Source: Actinobacteria bacterium UBA4426 (GTDB lineage Bacteria > Actinomycetota > Actinomycetes > S36-B12). Taken from it: a stretch of 64,000 nucleotides of DNA. The notes below the pieces were generated by a model. The model did no database searches. It had not been told where the DNA came from and saw only the letters and a list, made by a program, of their open reading frames with translations. The translations under genes were made by a program, and so were the position numbers. Location of the stretch: positions 1-64,000 of the forward strand of contig DGQA01000012.1 in NCBI GenBank assembly GCA_002390705.1. The letters run 5' to 3'. Shown here piece by piece: positions 1 through 8,353 of this stretch. Every line of letters starts with the position of its first letter. Position 1 is the stretch's first letter.

Positions 1-2
1 AT

Positions 3-968
3 CACAACTTAGTGTCAAACTTGATGCAGGTTGAAGAAGCACTCGAAGTGGAAGACGGCGAAATAGTGCTTGCGGTTCTTCCCTTTTTCCATATTTACGG
101 AATGCAAGTACTCATGAATGAATTTCTTTCCCGCGGGTCAACGATTGTCACGGTGCCTCGTTTTGACCTCGAGCAAACATTAAGCATTATTCAAGAACGA
201 AAAATCACTCGGTTCTTTGTTGTTCCTCCAATCGTTCTGGCGCTCGCTAAGCATCCGATGATTGATCAGTACGACCTCAGTAGTTTGAAGCAGGTTTTCT
301 CAGGCGCTGCACCGCTCGGCGCTGAACTGGAAGAAGAAGCAGCGGCACGAATTAATTGCAGTGTCGTTCAAGGGTTCGGCATGACCGAGCTTTCACCGGT
401 GAGCCACATCTCACTGGAAGGCAGGTCAAAACCAGGAACAGTGGGACTGACCGCACCCAATACCGAAATTCGAATCGTGGACCCAGAAACGGGTGAGGAT
501 CAAGACTTTGATGGCATCGGTGAACTGTGGATCCGTGGACCGCAGGTCATGAAGGGTTATCTCAATAACCCAAGTGCTACCGAAATCACGATTGACCCAG
601 AAGGTTGGCTCAAAACCGGAGACATCGGCTTTATTGATTCAGAGGGATTCGTGTCAATTGTCGACCGACTCAAGGAATTGATTAAATATAAGGGCTTCCA
701 AGTCGCCCCGGCCGAACTGGAAGCTTTGTTGTTGACCCATCCAGCAATCGCTGATGCCGCGGTAATTGGAGTCCCAGATACCGAAGCGGGCGAGATCCCG
801 CGGGCCTTTATCGTGGTAAAGCAGGGGCACGAGTTAAGCCCCCCCGACGTCACCGCCTTTATGGATGGACACGTCGCGTCCTACAAGGTGATCCGTGACA
901 TCGTCTTTATTGATGAAGTCCCCAAGAGTGCCTCGGGCAAGATCCTGCGCCGGATGCTTCGAGACTAG
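3..968 (+). CDS. 4-coumarate-CoA-ligase-like acyl-CoA synthetase, C-terminal part
   Basis: This is the C-terminal two thirds of an ATP-dependent acyl/aryl-CoA ligase of the ANL superfamily, which activates a carboxylate as acyl-AMP and transfers it to CoA. The frame is open to the left edge and its first residues (HNLVSNL) match the segment just after the AMP-binding P-loop, so the true start lies outside the window. Visible motifs are GFGMTELSP (A5), GELWIRGPQVMKGYL, GWLKTGD (A7), DRLKELIKYKGFQVAP (A8 hinge) and PKSASGKILRR with the A10 catalytic lysine. The 4CL-type motifs are clear, but the substrate (phenylpropanoid or fatty acid) cannot be told. Confidence 0.9.
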   Translation, partial: HNLVSNLMQVEEALEVEDGEIVLAVLPFFHIYGMQVLMNEFLSRGSTIVTVPRFDLEQTLSIIQERKITRFFVVPPIVLALAKHPMIDQYDLSSLKQVFSGAAPLGAELEEEAAARINCSVVQGFGMTELSPVSHISLEGRSKPGTVGLTAPNTEIRIVDPETGEDQDFDGIGELWIRGPQVMKGYLNNPSATEITIDPEGWLKTGDIGFIDSEGFVSIVDRLKELIKYKGFQVAPAELEALLLTHPAIADAAVIGVPDTEAGEIPRAFIVVKQGHELSPPDVTAFMDGHVASYKVIRDIVFIDEVPKSASGKILRRMLRD

Positions 969-1024
969 GTGAAAAATTCGGGTCGGGGTCCTGCGAACAA
1001 GGCCAAGAGGCCAGAATAGGCACC

Positions 1025-1528
1025 ATGTCCGTTGCCCGAACCTCACCAAATGCGGGTCAGTGGGTATCGTCGAAGACCCCGATTGCGCCACCGAAGGCAC
1101 TTGACCCCAAACCCAGGTTCTTGTCCTATGCGGCACTGGTTACCGGCGTGTGGTCAGGTTTATTGTCGCTCATCGTTTTCGCGATCGCTCGAGCCTTTGG
1201 GGTCCCCATGGTTGTTGTACTCGAGGGAGCAACTATCCATGTGTTTTGGTTCGCCGTTCTCCTTGTGCCGATCGCAGCCGCTCAAATAGGAGCGATGGCC
1301 GCACTACTACTCCGTGGTATTTCCCATGCCCAACGAATTGTGTTTTGGGTAGGCACCCTCATTGCCGCCGTGTCAATTGCAACCCCGTTTATCACGGCAA
1401 CATTAGTTTCCACCGCAATTATCTTGGCAATCATGCACGGCATTACCTGGGGACTGGTTGTCCCGCAAATTGCCCGCATCATTGGTGACACCGAACCAAA
1501 TGCGCGGATCGAAAGGCCACTGCTGTGA
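1025..1528 (+). CDS. DUF6069-like four-helix membrane protein
   Basis: A 167-residue protein with a polar, proline-rich N-terminus of about 35 residues and four predicted membrane helices (roughly residues 38-58, 70-92, 105-125 and 128-148). The pattern resembles the actinobacterial DUF6069 family, whose function is unknown; this assignment is from general resemblance only. Its stop overlaps the GTG start of the downstream ubiA-type gene (GTGA), which suggests translational coupling to the arabinan-precursor genes. No catalytic residues are evident. Confidence 0.6.
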   Translation: MSVARTSPNAGQWVSSKTPIAPPKALDPKPRFLSYAALVTGVWSGLLSLIVFAIARAFGVPMVVVLEGATIHVFWFAVLLVPIAAAQIGAMAALLLRGISHAQRIVFWVGTLIAAVSIATPFITATLVSTAIILAIMHGITWGLVVPQIARIIGDTEPNARIERPLL

Positions 1529-2430
1529 ACCAAGTGAACGTGAAGAGCAGGTCACTTCCCGTGGCAATGATTGCTGCCATGCGCCCGCGCCAGTGGGCAA
1601 AAAACGTCTTAGTATTTGCTGCGCCACTCGCTGCCGGGCAACTTTTTGAAGTAGATGTTTTCTGGGCCAGCGTCGGTGCTTTTGCTATGTTCTGTGTCAT
1701 TTCCAGCGCCACCTATTTAATCAATGACATTAAAGACCGCGAAAGCGACCGCGAACACCCCAGCAAGTGCAAGAGACCGATTGCTGCAGGTGAACTTTCT
1801 GTTCCGCTCGCAATTTCACTTGCATTGGTGCTCGCGGCAATCGCCTTGGTTGTCTCCTATTCTATAGCTCCCGCGCTCGCGGCAGTTGTGCTGGCTTACG
1901 CAGTATTTACCGTGAGTTACTCGATGCTGTTTAAGCACGAACCGGTTATTGAACTTGCACTGATCTCGATGGGATTCCTCTTGCGCGCGGTTGCAGGTGG
2001 CGCTGCATCAGATTTACCGATCTCGCAGTGGTTCCTAATCGTCGCTGGGTTTGGTTCACTGTTTATGGCGGCAGGAAAGCGTTTCAGCGAACTTAAGCGC
2101 GAGGAGATCGCAGGTTCCCCATCAAAGAACCGACGTAAGTCTTTAGAGGGCTATTCCTTGAGTTACCTGCAGTTTGTCTGGGGAACGGCCGCTGCGGTCA
2201 CCATCATGGGATACGCACTATGGGCATTTGACGTTGCCCAAACTCCGTCGTCTCTAGCTTGGGCAGAGTGGAGTGTTTTACCTTTTGTGTTAGCAATTTT
2301 GAGGTACGGGATTGTCATTGATCGGGGTGATGCCGAAGCACCGGAGGACGCGGTGACCGCAGACAAAGCGTTACTATTTCTCGGTGCCGCGTGGTTGATC
2401 CTTTTCGCCATGGGAGCTTTAGGGGTATGA
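1525..2430 (+). CDS. ubiA: Decaprenyl-phosphate phosphoribosyltransferase (UbiA family)
   Basis: An integral membrane prenyltransferase-fold enzyme expected to transfer 5-phosphoribose from PRPP to decaprenyl phosphate, the first committed step toward decaprenyl-phospho-arabinose. The N-terminal RPRQWAKN motif and the Asp-rich loop NDIKDRESDREHP (about residues 66-78), followed by KRPIAAG, match the Rv3806c type and not the quinone-forming UbiA enzymes. About eight hydrophobic helices follow. The GTG start overlaps the upstream stop, and its own stop overlaps the ATG of dprE1 (ATGA), so the three genes read as one operon. Together with dprE1 and dprE2 the pathway assignment is strong. Confidence 0.92.
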   Translation: MNQVNVKSRSLPVAMIAAMRPRQWAKNVLVFAAPLAAGQLFEVDVFWASVGAFAMFCVISSATYLINDIKDRESDREHPSKCKRPIAAGELSVPLAISLALVLAAIALVVSYSIAPALAAVVLAYAVFTVSYSMLFKHEPVIELALISMGFLLRAVAGGAASDLPISQWFLIVAGFGSLFMAAGKRFSELKREEIAGSPSKNRRKSLEGYSLSYLQFVWGTAAAVTIMGYALWAFDVAQTPSSLAWAEWSVLPFVLAILRYGIVIDRGDAEAPEDAVTADKALLFLGAAWLILFAMGALGV

Positions 2431-3767
2431 GTGAGGCCGTAGCAACACAGTTGTCTGGTTGGGGTCGCACTATGCCCACTGTCGCGCAGCTCGTCGAAGC
2501 GAATTCATCCGGTCAAATATCTGAACTCGTTCAGCACGCAAACTCCCGAGGCGTACTTGCCCGTGGCCTCGGGCGCTCCTATGGCGATGCGGCGCAATCC
2601 GGCGGCGCAACCGTGATCGATATGACCACGATGAATGACTTCACCCTCAACCCCGAAAATATGAGCGTCACCGCTAATGCTGGCGCAAGCATCGACGACA
2701 TTCTGCGCGAGATTGTTCCCCGGGGATTCTTCGTTCCAGTCTCCGCGGGAACCCGCATAATTACTGTCGGTGGTGCAATCGCAGCGGATATTCACGGTAA
2801 GAACCATCACCGTGACGGTAGTTTTGGTGCGCATGTCACTGAATTGACTGTGATTGATGGTCTGGGTGCACAACACACGCTGACACCGAAGGATCTCAAG
2901 TTTTGGGCCACGGTGGGTGGCATGGGCTTAACCGGAGTCATTACAAGTGCCACATTTACAGTGATTCCCATTGCGAGTTCCTACATCGCAGTCGATACCG
3001 AACGCGGCAATGATCTCGACGATGTAATGTCACGAATGTTTGCCCGTGATCACGAGTACCGCTACACAGTTGCTTGGATTGACTCGGTTTCTTCCTCGGG
3101 CCGCGGGGTGATTACCCGCGGAGATCACGCAACGATTGAGCAATGCAACCTCGACGGGATTAAAGACCCAGAAGCCTACGATCCCAAAAACATCGCAACC
3201 GCTCCAGCCCTTGTCCCCTCGGGCGCACTGAATAAGTGGACGGTTCGCGCATTCAACGAAGGCTGGTACCGCAAGCACCCCAAGGAGCGGATCGGCGAAA
3301 TCCAACGAATCAGTGCTTTCTTTCACCCACTCGACGGGGTACAAGAGTGGAACAGGATTTATGGACCGAGTGGTTTCCTGCAATACCAATTCCAAGTGCC
3401 CGATGCCGCCGGTTATCTCGTTGGCATGGCACTGAGCAAGTTACGTGAAATCGGTGCACCCAGCTTCCTGACCGTGCTCAAGCGGTTCGGCCCGGGAAAC
3501 CGCGCTCCATTGTCCTTCCCGCAATCGGGTTGGACTCTTGCGGCCGACTTACCGGCGGGTATCCCTGGTCTTGGCCGGGCCTTGGACCAACTTGATGCGT
3601 TGATTAGTGCAGAGGGCGGCCGGTTGTATTTGGCAAAAGATTCCCGTCAGTCGCCAACAAATTTCGCAAGAACATACCCGCGCCTCGATGAATGGCGTGA
3701 AATTCGTGACACCATGGACCCCAAGCGCGTTTTTGCATCAGATCTATCCCGTCGACTTGAAATCTGA
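2427..3767 (+). CDS. dprE1: Decaprenylphosphoryl-beta-D-ribose 2-oxidase DprE1
   Basis: An FAD-dependent oxidase that converts decaprenylphosphoryl ribose to the 2-keto intermediate, which DprE2 then reduces to DPA. The start is the ATG overlapping the ubiA stop, giving 446 residues; a longer reading frame would run back into ubiA. The FAD-binding part shows GLGRSYGD, the AGTR segment, VGGAIAADIHGKNHH and GSFG; the C-terminal part keeps HPLDGVQEWNR, GFLQYQF and the catalytic lysine in GGRLYLAKDSR. The position matching mycobacterial Cys387 (GWNICVDFP) is Ala372 here (GWTLAADLP), the residue hit by covalent benzothiazinones. Operon: ubiA-dprE1-dprE2. Confidence 0.95.
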   Translation: MSEAVATQLSGWGRTMPTVAQLVEANSSGQISELVQHANSRGVLARGLGRSYGDAAQSGGATVIDMTTMNDFTLNPENMSVTANAGASIDDILREIVPRGFFVPVSAGTRIITVGGAIAADIHGKNHHRDGSFGAHVTELTVIDGLGAQHTLTPKDLKFWATVGGMGLTGVITSATFTVIPIASSYIAVDTERGNDLDDVMSRMFARDHEYRYTVAWIDSVSSSGRGVITRGDHATIEQCNLDGIKDPEAYDPKNIATAPALVPSGALNKWTVRAFNEGWYRKHPKERIGEIQRISAFFHPLDGVQEWNRIYGPSGFLQYQFQVPDAAGYLVGMALSKLREIGAPSFLTVLKRFGPGNRAPLSFPQSGWTLAADLPAGIPGLGRALDQLDALISAEGGRLYLAKDSRQSPTNFARTYPRLDEWREIRDTMDPKRVFASDLSRRLEI

Positions 3768-3779
3768 AAGGCCAACCAC

Positions 3780-4538
3780 ATGCTTGATGCTCTCGGTGAC
3801 CCCCAGTCCGTTCTCGTTCTTGGTGGAACAAGTGAGATTGCACTCGCAACAATCAAAGAGATGCCACGAAATCGACTACGCCGAGTCTTGCTTGCGGGTC
3901 GGTCATCTGAGTCACTGGATTTAGCAGTTGCGCAATTACAAGCTCTCAATATTTCCGGTGTTGAAGCAATCGAGTTCGACGCTAAAAACACAGAAACACA
4001 TGGCGGGATCATCGACGCCGCATTTGACGGCTCAGATATTGACATTGTGATCCTTGCGTTTGGTCTTCTCGGTGACCAAATGACCGCGGAAGCAGACCCC
4101 ACTCACGCAGTCGAAATTGCGACCGTGAATTACACCGGATCGGTAAGTGCAGGATTGCACGTTGCCCGCAGATTGAAAAAGCAAGGCCATGGTGCACTGG
4201 TTGTTCTCTCAAGTGTTGCTGGTGATCGGGCAAGAAGAACTAATTTTGTGTACGGCTCCACCAAGGCCGGCCTTGACGCATTTGCCCAGGGCCTTGACGC
4301 GGCACTTGCGGGAACCGGGGCTCACGTGCTAATCGTGCGTCCGGGTTTTGTTCGCACCCGCATGACCAGCCACCTGCCGGAAGCGCCCATGACCACGAAC
4401 CCGGAGGATGTTGCCAAGATAATTGTGACCGCGCTCAAAAAAGGGAAAAGTGCTGTCTACGCACCCGGGCCATTGCGCTTTGTCATGGCTGGCCTCAAGG
4501 CGCTGCCTAAGCCGATTTTTCGCAAACTCCCGAACTAA
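3780..4538 (+). CDS. dprE2: Decaprenylphospho-beta-D-erythro-pentofuranosid-2-ulose 2-reductase DprE2
   Basis: A short-chain dehydrogenase/reductase of 252 residues that completes the epimerisation of decaprenylphosphoryl ribose to arabinose with DprE1. The N-terminal dinucleotide-binding motif is GGTSEIA (residues 15-21), the catalytic serine sits in LVVLSSVAGDRAR and the active-site pair in YGSTKAG. The FVYGSTKAGLDAF and GLKALPKPIFRKLP regions are typical of DprE2 and not of FabG. It starts 12 bases after dprE1, consistent with one transcript. It ends 14 bases before a convergent SDR gene; no terminator hairpin is evident between them. Confidence 0.92.
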   Translation: MLDALGDPQSVLVLGGTSEIALATIKEMPRNRLRRVLLAGRSSESLDLAVAQLQALNISGVEAIEFDAKNTETHGGIIDAAFDGSDIDIVILAFGLLGDQMTAEADPTHAVEIATVNYTGSVSAGLHVARRLKKQGHGALVVLSSVAGDRARRTNFVYGSTKAGLDAFAQGLDAALAGTGAHVLIVRPGFVRTRMTSHLPEAPMTTNPEDVAKIIVTALKKGKSAVYAPGPLRFVMAGLKALPKPIFRKLPN

Positions 4539-4551
4539 AAAAAGTGCCCAA

Positions 4552-5301
4552 CTAAGTCAAGTCGTACACTTGTCCCAGTGTTTGACCACCGTCGACAACA
4601 AACTCTGAACCGGTGGAGTAACTCGCTTCGCTCACCAAGTAGAGCATCAGCTGTGCGACCTCTTCGCTTTGACCAATTCGAGGGATTGCTTGGCGCTTAA
4701 AACTAATAGAGAGATCCGCTGCCATTTCGGTCTCAATAATCCCGGGATGAATGGACACTACCCGAATATTGAAACGACCAAGGTCAAGCGCTGCCGATTT
4801 AGTTAAACCGCGAACACCCCATTTACTGGCAACATACGCCGACATGTCACAGTAACCGACTAGTCCTGCAGTTGAAGAGATGTTCACGATCACACCGGAG
4901 TCAGTCTTTTTCATGGATTCCACGCAATGTCGAATTCCCAAGAAAGTTCCGGTCAGGTTGATCCCAATGATCCTGTTCCATTCATCGAGGTCAGTGGTGT
5001 CAACCCGACCGAGCCCAACGACCCCAGCGTTGTTGATCAAAATATCAATCGGACCAAGTTCTTTCTCCGTAGTTGCGACGGCACTAACCCAGTCGCTTTC
5101 ACTTGTAACGTCGAGATGCAGATAGATCCCACCAACCTTTTGTGCAATCGCAGCGCCTTCTGTATCCAATACGTCACAGATAACAACGGATGCACCTGCT
5201 GCCGCTAGTGCTGCGCAATGGGCCGCCCCCATTCCACGCGCACCACCCGTAACGAGCGCAATTTTTCCCGAAAGCGCCAACCCCTCATCACGCCTTGACA
5301 T
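4552..5301 (-). CDS. Short-chain dehydrogenase/reductase, 3-alpha(20-beta)-hydroxysteroid dehydrogenase-like
   Basis: A classical SDR of 249 residues. It has the NAD(P)-binding TGGARGMG motif near the N-terminus, the NNAGV motif, catalytic Ser in NISSTAG, Tyr/Lys in YVASK and the C-terminal DGGQTLGQ that is common in the 3-alpha/20-beta-hydroxysteroid dehydrogenase group. The start was set at the ATG preceded by AAGGAG with 7-base spacing; a longer frame would extend into the neighbouring gene. The first 14 bases overlap the end of the upstream minus-strand membrane protein gene, so the two are probably cotranscribed. The true substrate (steroid, alcohol or acyl) cannot be inferred. Confidence 0.88.
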   Translation of the reverse strand: MSRRDEGLALSGKIALVTGGARGMGAAHCAALAAAGASVVICDVLDTEGAAIAQKVGGIYLHLDVTSESDWVSAVATTEKELGPIDILINNAGVVGLGRVDTTDLDEWNRIIGINLTGTFLGIRHCVESMKKTDSGVIVNISSTAGLVGYCDMSAYVASKWGVRGLTKSAALDLGRFNIRVVSIHPGIIETEMAADLSISFKRQAIPRIGQSEEVAQLMLYLVSEASYSTGSEFVVDGGQTLGQVYDLT

Positions 5302-6127
5302 GCAGAACTCCTTGCAACTCTTCGGCAGTAAATGGTGAGGTATCACCAGCATCTGTAGCAAACCGATACAGAGCGACCGAGAAGATCGACTGCAAGGTGC
5401 TACCGATCAACAATCCAATTATCAGGAGCACCGCACCGAGGGAAAAAAGTCCAGCACCTAGTACGACGGCAGCGCCGTCACCGACAAATAGAATCACGCC
5501 GAACACAATCAATAACACAGATGGAATAATTATTAAGAGGACACTGACACCAATCCGAATTCCACCGGTAACTTGCGTCCCCCACTTTTCTTTTACCAAC
5601 TTAGCCGATTCCTTTATTGCTGCTAACGCATTTGAGTCATGGAACATGATGTACGGGGTGACAAAAAAGGTAACAATCGACCAAGCTGCAGCTCCGAGCG
5701 CAGCAAAAATATTACCGGCAATTCCAGCGGCACCACTGCCATTGTCACGCATCGCCGCAAATAATGCTCCAACTGCAGCGCGAATCAATGACCAAGCAAA
5801 AAGCGGCATCAATTTACCGAATGCTTTGCCAAAGCCATAACCCACAGAAACATCTTTACCGGCAAGCTCGGCATCAGCAGCACTGACCAAGGCGGCACCG
5901 GAGAGCGTAAAAGAATAATTGACAAAAACGAGGCCAATTGCTGCAACGATGATTGCCAGGACCTCGGAGTCATTGGCGAGTAATCCAATTGCTGCAATTC
6001 CAAAAATCACGATCGGGATCAGGGAAAGCACCAGGCCGAGAACTGGGAACCACAGAAAATACTTATTTTTCCCCAATAATGACCAACACTTTTTACTCAG
6101 TACGCGGCCTTCAGCCCATTTGCTCAT
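5288..6127 (-). CDS. DUF6159-like integral membrane protein
   Basis: A protein of about 279 residues with an amphipathic N-terminus (WAEGRVLSKKCWSLLGKNKYF) and six or so hydrophobic helices grouped in pairs, resembling the DUF6159 family of unknown function. The start chosen places Met just before the conserved WxxG segment; an alternative start at 6154 adds nine residues and neither has a good ribosome binding site. It runs into the downstream SDR gene by 14 bases, suggesting translational coupling. No catalytic or transport motif was recognised. Confidence 0.7.
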   Translation of the reverse strand: MSKWAEGRVLSKKCWSLLGKNKYFLWFPVLGLVLSLIPIVIFGIAAIGLLANDSEVLAIIVAAIGLVFVNYSFTLSGAALVSAADAELAGKDVSVGYGFGKAFGKLMPLFAWSLIRAAVGALFAAMRDNGSGAAGIAGNIFAALGAAAWSIVTFFVTPYIMFHDSNALAAIKESAKLVKEKWGTQVTGGIRIGVSVLLIIIPSVLLIVFGVILFVGDGAAVVLGAGLFSLGAVLLIIGLLIGSTLQSIFSVALYRFATDAGDTSPFTAEELQGVLHVKA

Positions 6128-6154
6128 GGGGCTAAGCGTACTCGTGCACAGCAT

Positions 6155-6452
6155 CTGATCTCAAGAAAGACCAGGTCGTAGTCAGGGTTTGGCAGTGACA
6201 GCACGGGGTGAGCGTGCTTGTGTGCGACAAAAAGGCCCCAAATCTGACTCGATTGTTACCGCGAGATTCAATTGGTACGGAACTGTGGCAGAAGTTGTGA
6301 AGTAGCCGCTCGCTGCGGGTACTGTTGTGAGGGTCAATATGCACGGACTGTGTAAGTCAAGAACTACGCGAATGCGTTAAGGCTCTGGCGCACCAAATCA
6401 TCTAAATTGTTGGGTCACCGAAAATTGGTTCACTTGACATTAAGATGCGGTC
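6155..6452. other. Intergenic region between divergent genes
   Basis: About 300 bases between the divergent DUF6159-like gene and the AI-2E-family gene. No convincing gene, tRNA or hairpin terminator was seen. A TTGACA hexamer at 6434-6439 lies too close to the downstream start codon to pair with a -10 box in front of it, so no promoter is called. A short minus-strand reading frame here has a Cys/His/Ser-rich composition and no ribosome binding site and is treated as spurious. Confidence 0.5.
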
Positions 6453-7601
6453 ATGCCGATAAACGTGGAAGAGACTGCATCCAGCGAAGGCAAATGGTTG
6501 TATCGTGTGCCACTGCGCTTGGTGCGATGGGGAGTATCTTCGTGGTTGATTCTCGGGATCGCTGCAGTGTTGGTTATCATCTATCTGGGCCTGTCTCAAC
6601 TCACCAGTTTGTTGATTCCGCTCGTCGTGGCGGTTGTGATCGGCATGCTGTTCTCGCCGGTCGTTGATCGACTTACGCGTGCAGGACTGGCGCCCTTTGT
6701 GGCAGCCTCACTAGTGCTGATCGGACTTGTCGCGATCACGGCGTTGTCTATTTTCCTAGCCGTAAAAGGCATCTACGATCAGCGCGATCTGATTGTCGAG
6801 CAGTTCTCCCGCGGCTGGGAAATGATCCAGGTGTGGCTCGGTGAAAGAGGAATATCACTGGACAACATTGATCAGGTGTTCCAGACAGTTAATACGGGGA
6901 TTTCAAGTGGTGCTAGCGGAGCCATCCAAGCTGGCCTTTCGAGTGTCTTTGCCTTCACACTGGGGCTCCTTATTGGATTGTTTCTATTGTTCTATGTGCT
7001 TAAAGACTGGCACGTGATTAGGGACTGGGTTGCGCGCCATATGGGACTGATCCCAGCCGATGTAGGTGCAGGCATCATTAACGATGCCACACGGTCGATC
7101 CGCTCCTATTTTGCGGGACTGGCAATAACTGCAGCACCTGTGGCTTTTCTGATTGGTGTGGCGATGTTGATTCTCGATATTCCGCTCGCGTTCACCGTGA
7201 TGCTCGTCACCTTCGTGACGTCGTTCATCCCGTATCTAGGGGCAATCGTGAGCGGGGCGTTCGCGGTCCTTGTTGCTCTGGGAGCGGCGGGGGTTCGAGA
7301 AGCCATTATCATTTTGGTCGTTGTCATCGTTGCGCAAAATGTATTGCAAACTTTGATGTTGACGAAGATAACAAGTGACAAGCTTGCTATTCACCCGATC
7401 GTTAATCTGGGGTCCACGATTATTGGTGCCACGTTGGCTGGAGTTGTAGGTGCCACTTTGTCTGCACCGGCCGTTGCGACCATGATTTTGGTCAGTCGTC
7501 GCCTCTCGCGATATCAGGATTCTGTTGGTGATGAGCACAAGGCTGCCACCTCCCGGCTGAGCGGAACGCGAGATGCCAGCTTGGAGCAAGTAGAGGAATA
7601 G
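6453..7601 (+). CDS. AI-2E family transporter (PerM/TqsA-like)
   Basis: A polytopic membrane protein of 382 residues in the AI-2E/PerM exporter family. After a polar N-terminus there are two or three helices (about 28-95), a periplasmic-type amphipathic region (about 95-170), then the family signatures LLFYVLKDWHVIRDWV, FIPYLGAIVSGAFAVLVAL and the C-terminal helix pair near GSTIIGATLAGVVGATLSAP. Members include the E. coli autoinducer-2 exporter TqsA, but most have unknown cargo, so an autoinducer role should not be assumed. The gene is monocistronic here. The C-terminal 35 residues are charged and cytoplasmic. Confidence 0.85.
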   Translation: MPINVEETASSEGKWLYRVPLRLVRWGVSSWLILGIAAVLVIIYLGLSQLTSLLIPLVVAVVIGMLFSPVVDRLTRAGLAPFVAASLVLIGLVAITALSIFLAVKGIYDQRDLIVEQFSRGWEMIQVWLGERGISLDNIDQVFQTVNTGISSGASGAIQAGLSSVFAFTLGLLIGLFLLFYVLKDWHVIRDWVARHMGLIPADVGAGIINDATRSIRSYFAGLAITAAPVAFLIGVAMLILDIPLAFTVMLVTFVTSFIPYLGAIVSGAFAVLVALGAAGVREAIIILVVVIVAQNVLQTLMLTKITSDKLAIHPIVNLGSTIIGATLAGVVGATLSAPAVATMILVSRRLSRYQDSVGDEHKAATSRLSGTRDASLEQVEE

Positions 7602-7792
7602 TTGAGCGTTGTTGTCGAGTCACGGTTGAATCTATGTGCACCCGCCCGAGCCCATGGCGTCGCTCCTGCGTGAGTAGGCACTCAATCGTTCAAGGTCAAA
7701 AAGAACCTCAACACCGAATCTTCAGTGAAGTGATCCTGGAAAAATAGCAGACCCGCGCGGTGGGCACTGCGTTGTTTTCGCAAAAATCTCGT

Positions 7793-7866
7793 GGAGCGGG
7801 TGACGGGAATCGAACCCGCATATCTAGCTTGGGAAGCTAGCGCTCTACCACTGAGCTACACCCGCA
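7793..7866 (-). tRNA. tRNA-Gly (anticodon CCC)
   Basis: On the minus strand the sequence folds as a complete cloverleaf: 7-bp acceptor stem GCGGGTG/CACCCGC, D arm GCTCAGTGGTAGAGC, anticodon stem CTAGC/GCTAG with loop TTCCCAA (anticodon CCC, reading GGG) and T arm CGGGTTCGAATCCCG. The discriminator is U, as usual for bacterial tRNA-Gly, and CCA is encoded. It stands alone between the AI-2E-family gene and the DUF2237 gene. Confidence 0.96.
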
Positions 7867-7948
7867 AGTTGATGTGTTAACCGGGACCTCGGAGTCTAGT
7901 AGGGGCTGATCGCGTGCGCTCAACACCTTGACTGGGTACGTTGTAGTC

Positions 7949-8353
7949 ATGGAACAGGTACCGCAACAACGCAATGTCCATGGTGACCCACTAGAGGTGT
8001 GCAGTATTGAGCCTTTGACAGGCTTTTTCCGCGACGGCTACACAAACACAAGTCCTGACGATTTTGGTTCGCATACGGTCTGCGCGGTTGTGAGTGCCGA
8101 TTTCCTAGAGCACCAGCGGTCAGTAGGTAATGACTTGATCACACCCATGCCGCAATATGGGTTCCCAGGATTAGTACCAGGGGATCGCTGGGGTGTGTGT
8201 GCTGGACGTTGGTTGCAGTCGTATGAAGCAGGTGTAAAAGGTCCGGTCTTGCTGGCAGCAACCAATGAGGCAGCACTTGATTCGGTCCCACTTGCCGCAC
8301 TCGTTGAGTGCGCGGCAGATATTCCGCCAGATATTTCAGGATTGGTCGAGTAG
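7949..8353 (+). CDS. DUF2237 family protein
   Basis: A soluble 134-residue protein of the DUF2237 family, whose function is unknown. It carries the family signatures NVHGDPLEVCS, TGFFRDGY, DDFGSHTVCAVV, GNDLITP, YGFPGLVPGDRWGVCAGRW and the terminal EAALDSVPL. The ATG start was preferred to an upstream TTG in the same frame because homologues begin shortly before RNVxGxPL. The last 18 bases overlap the 3' end of the convergent putA gene. Three conserved cysteines are present, but no catalytic role is known to me. Confidence 0.88.
   Translation: MEQVPQQRNVHGDPLEVCSIEPLTGFFRDGYTNTSPDDFGSHTVCAVVSADFLEHQRSVGNDLITPMPQYGFPGLVPGDRWGVCAGRWLQSYEAGVKGPVLLAATNEAALDSVPLAALVECAADIPPDISGLVE

Noticed and set aside
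6132..6344. 70-codon minus-strand frame between divergent genes
   Set aside because: Unusual Cys/His/Ser composition, no ribosome binding site and no recognisable domain.
6434..6462. TTGACA hexamer and a GCCGATAA octamer around the start of the AI-2E-family gene
   Set aside because: The GCCGATAA overlaps the start codon, and the octamer 19 bases upstream (GACATTAA) does not fit the TCARGT pattern; the TTGACA has no -10 box before the ATG. Probably coincidence.
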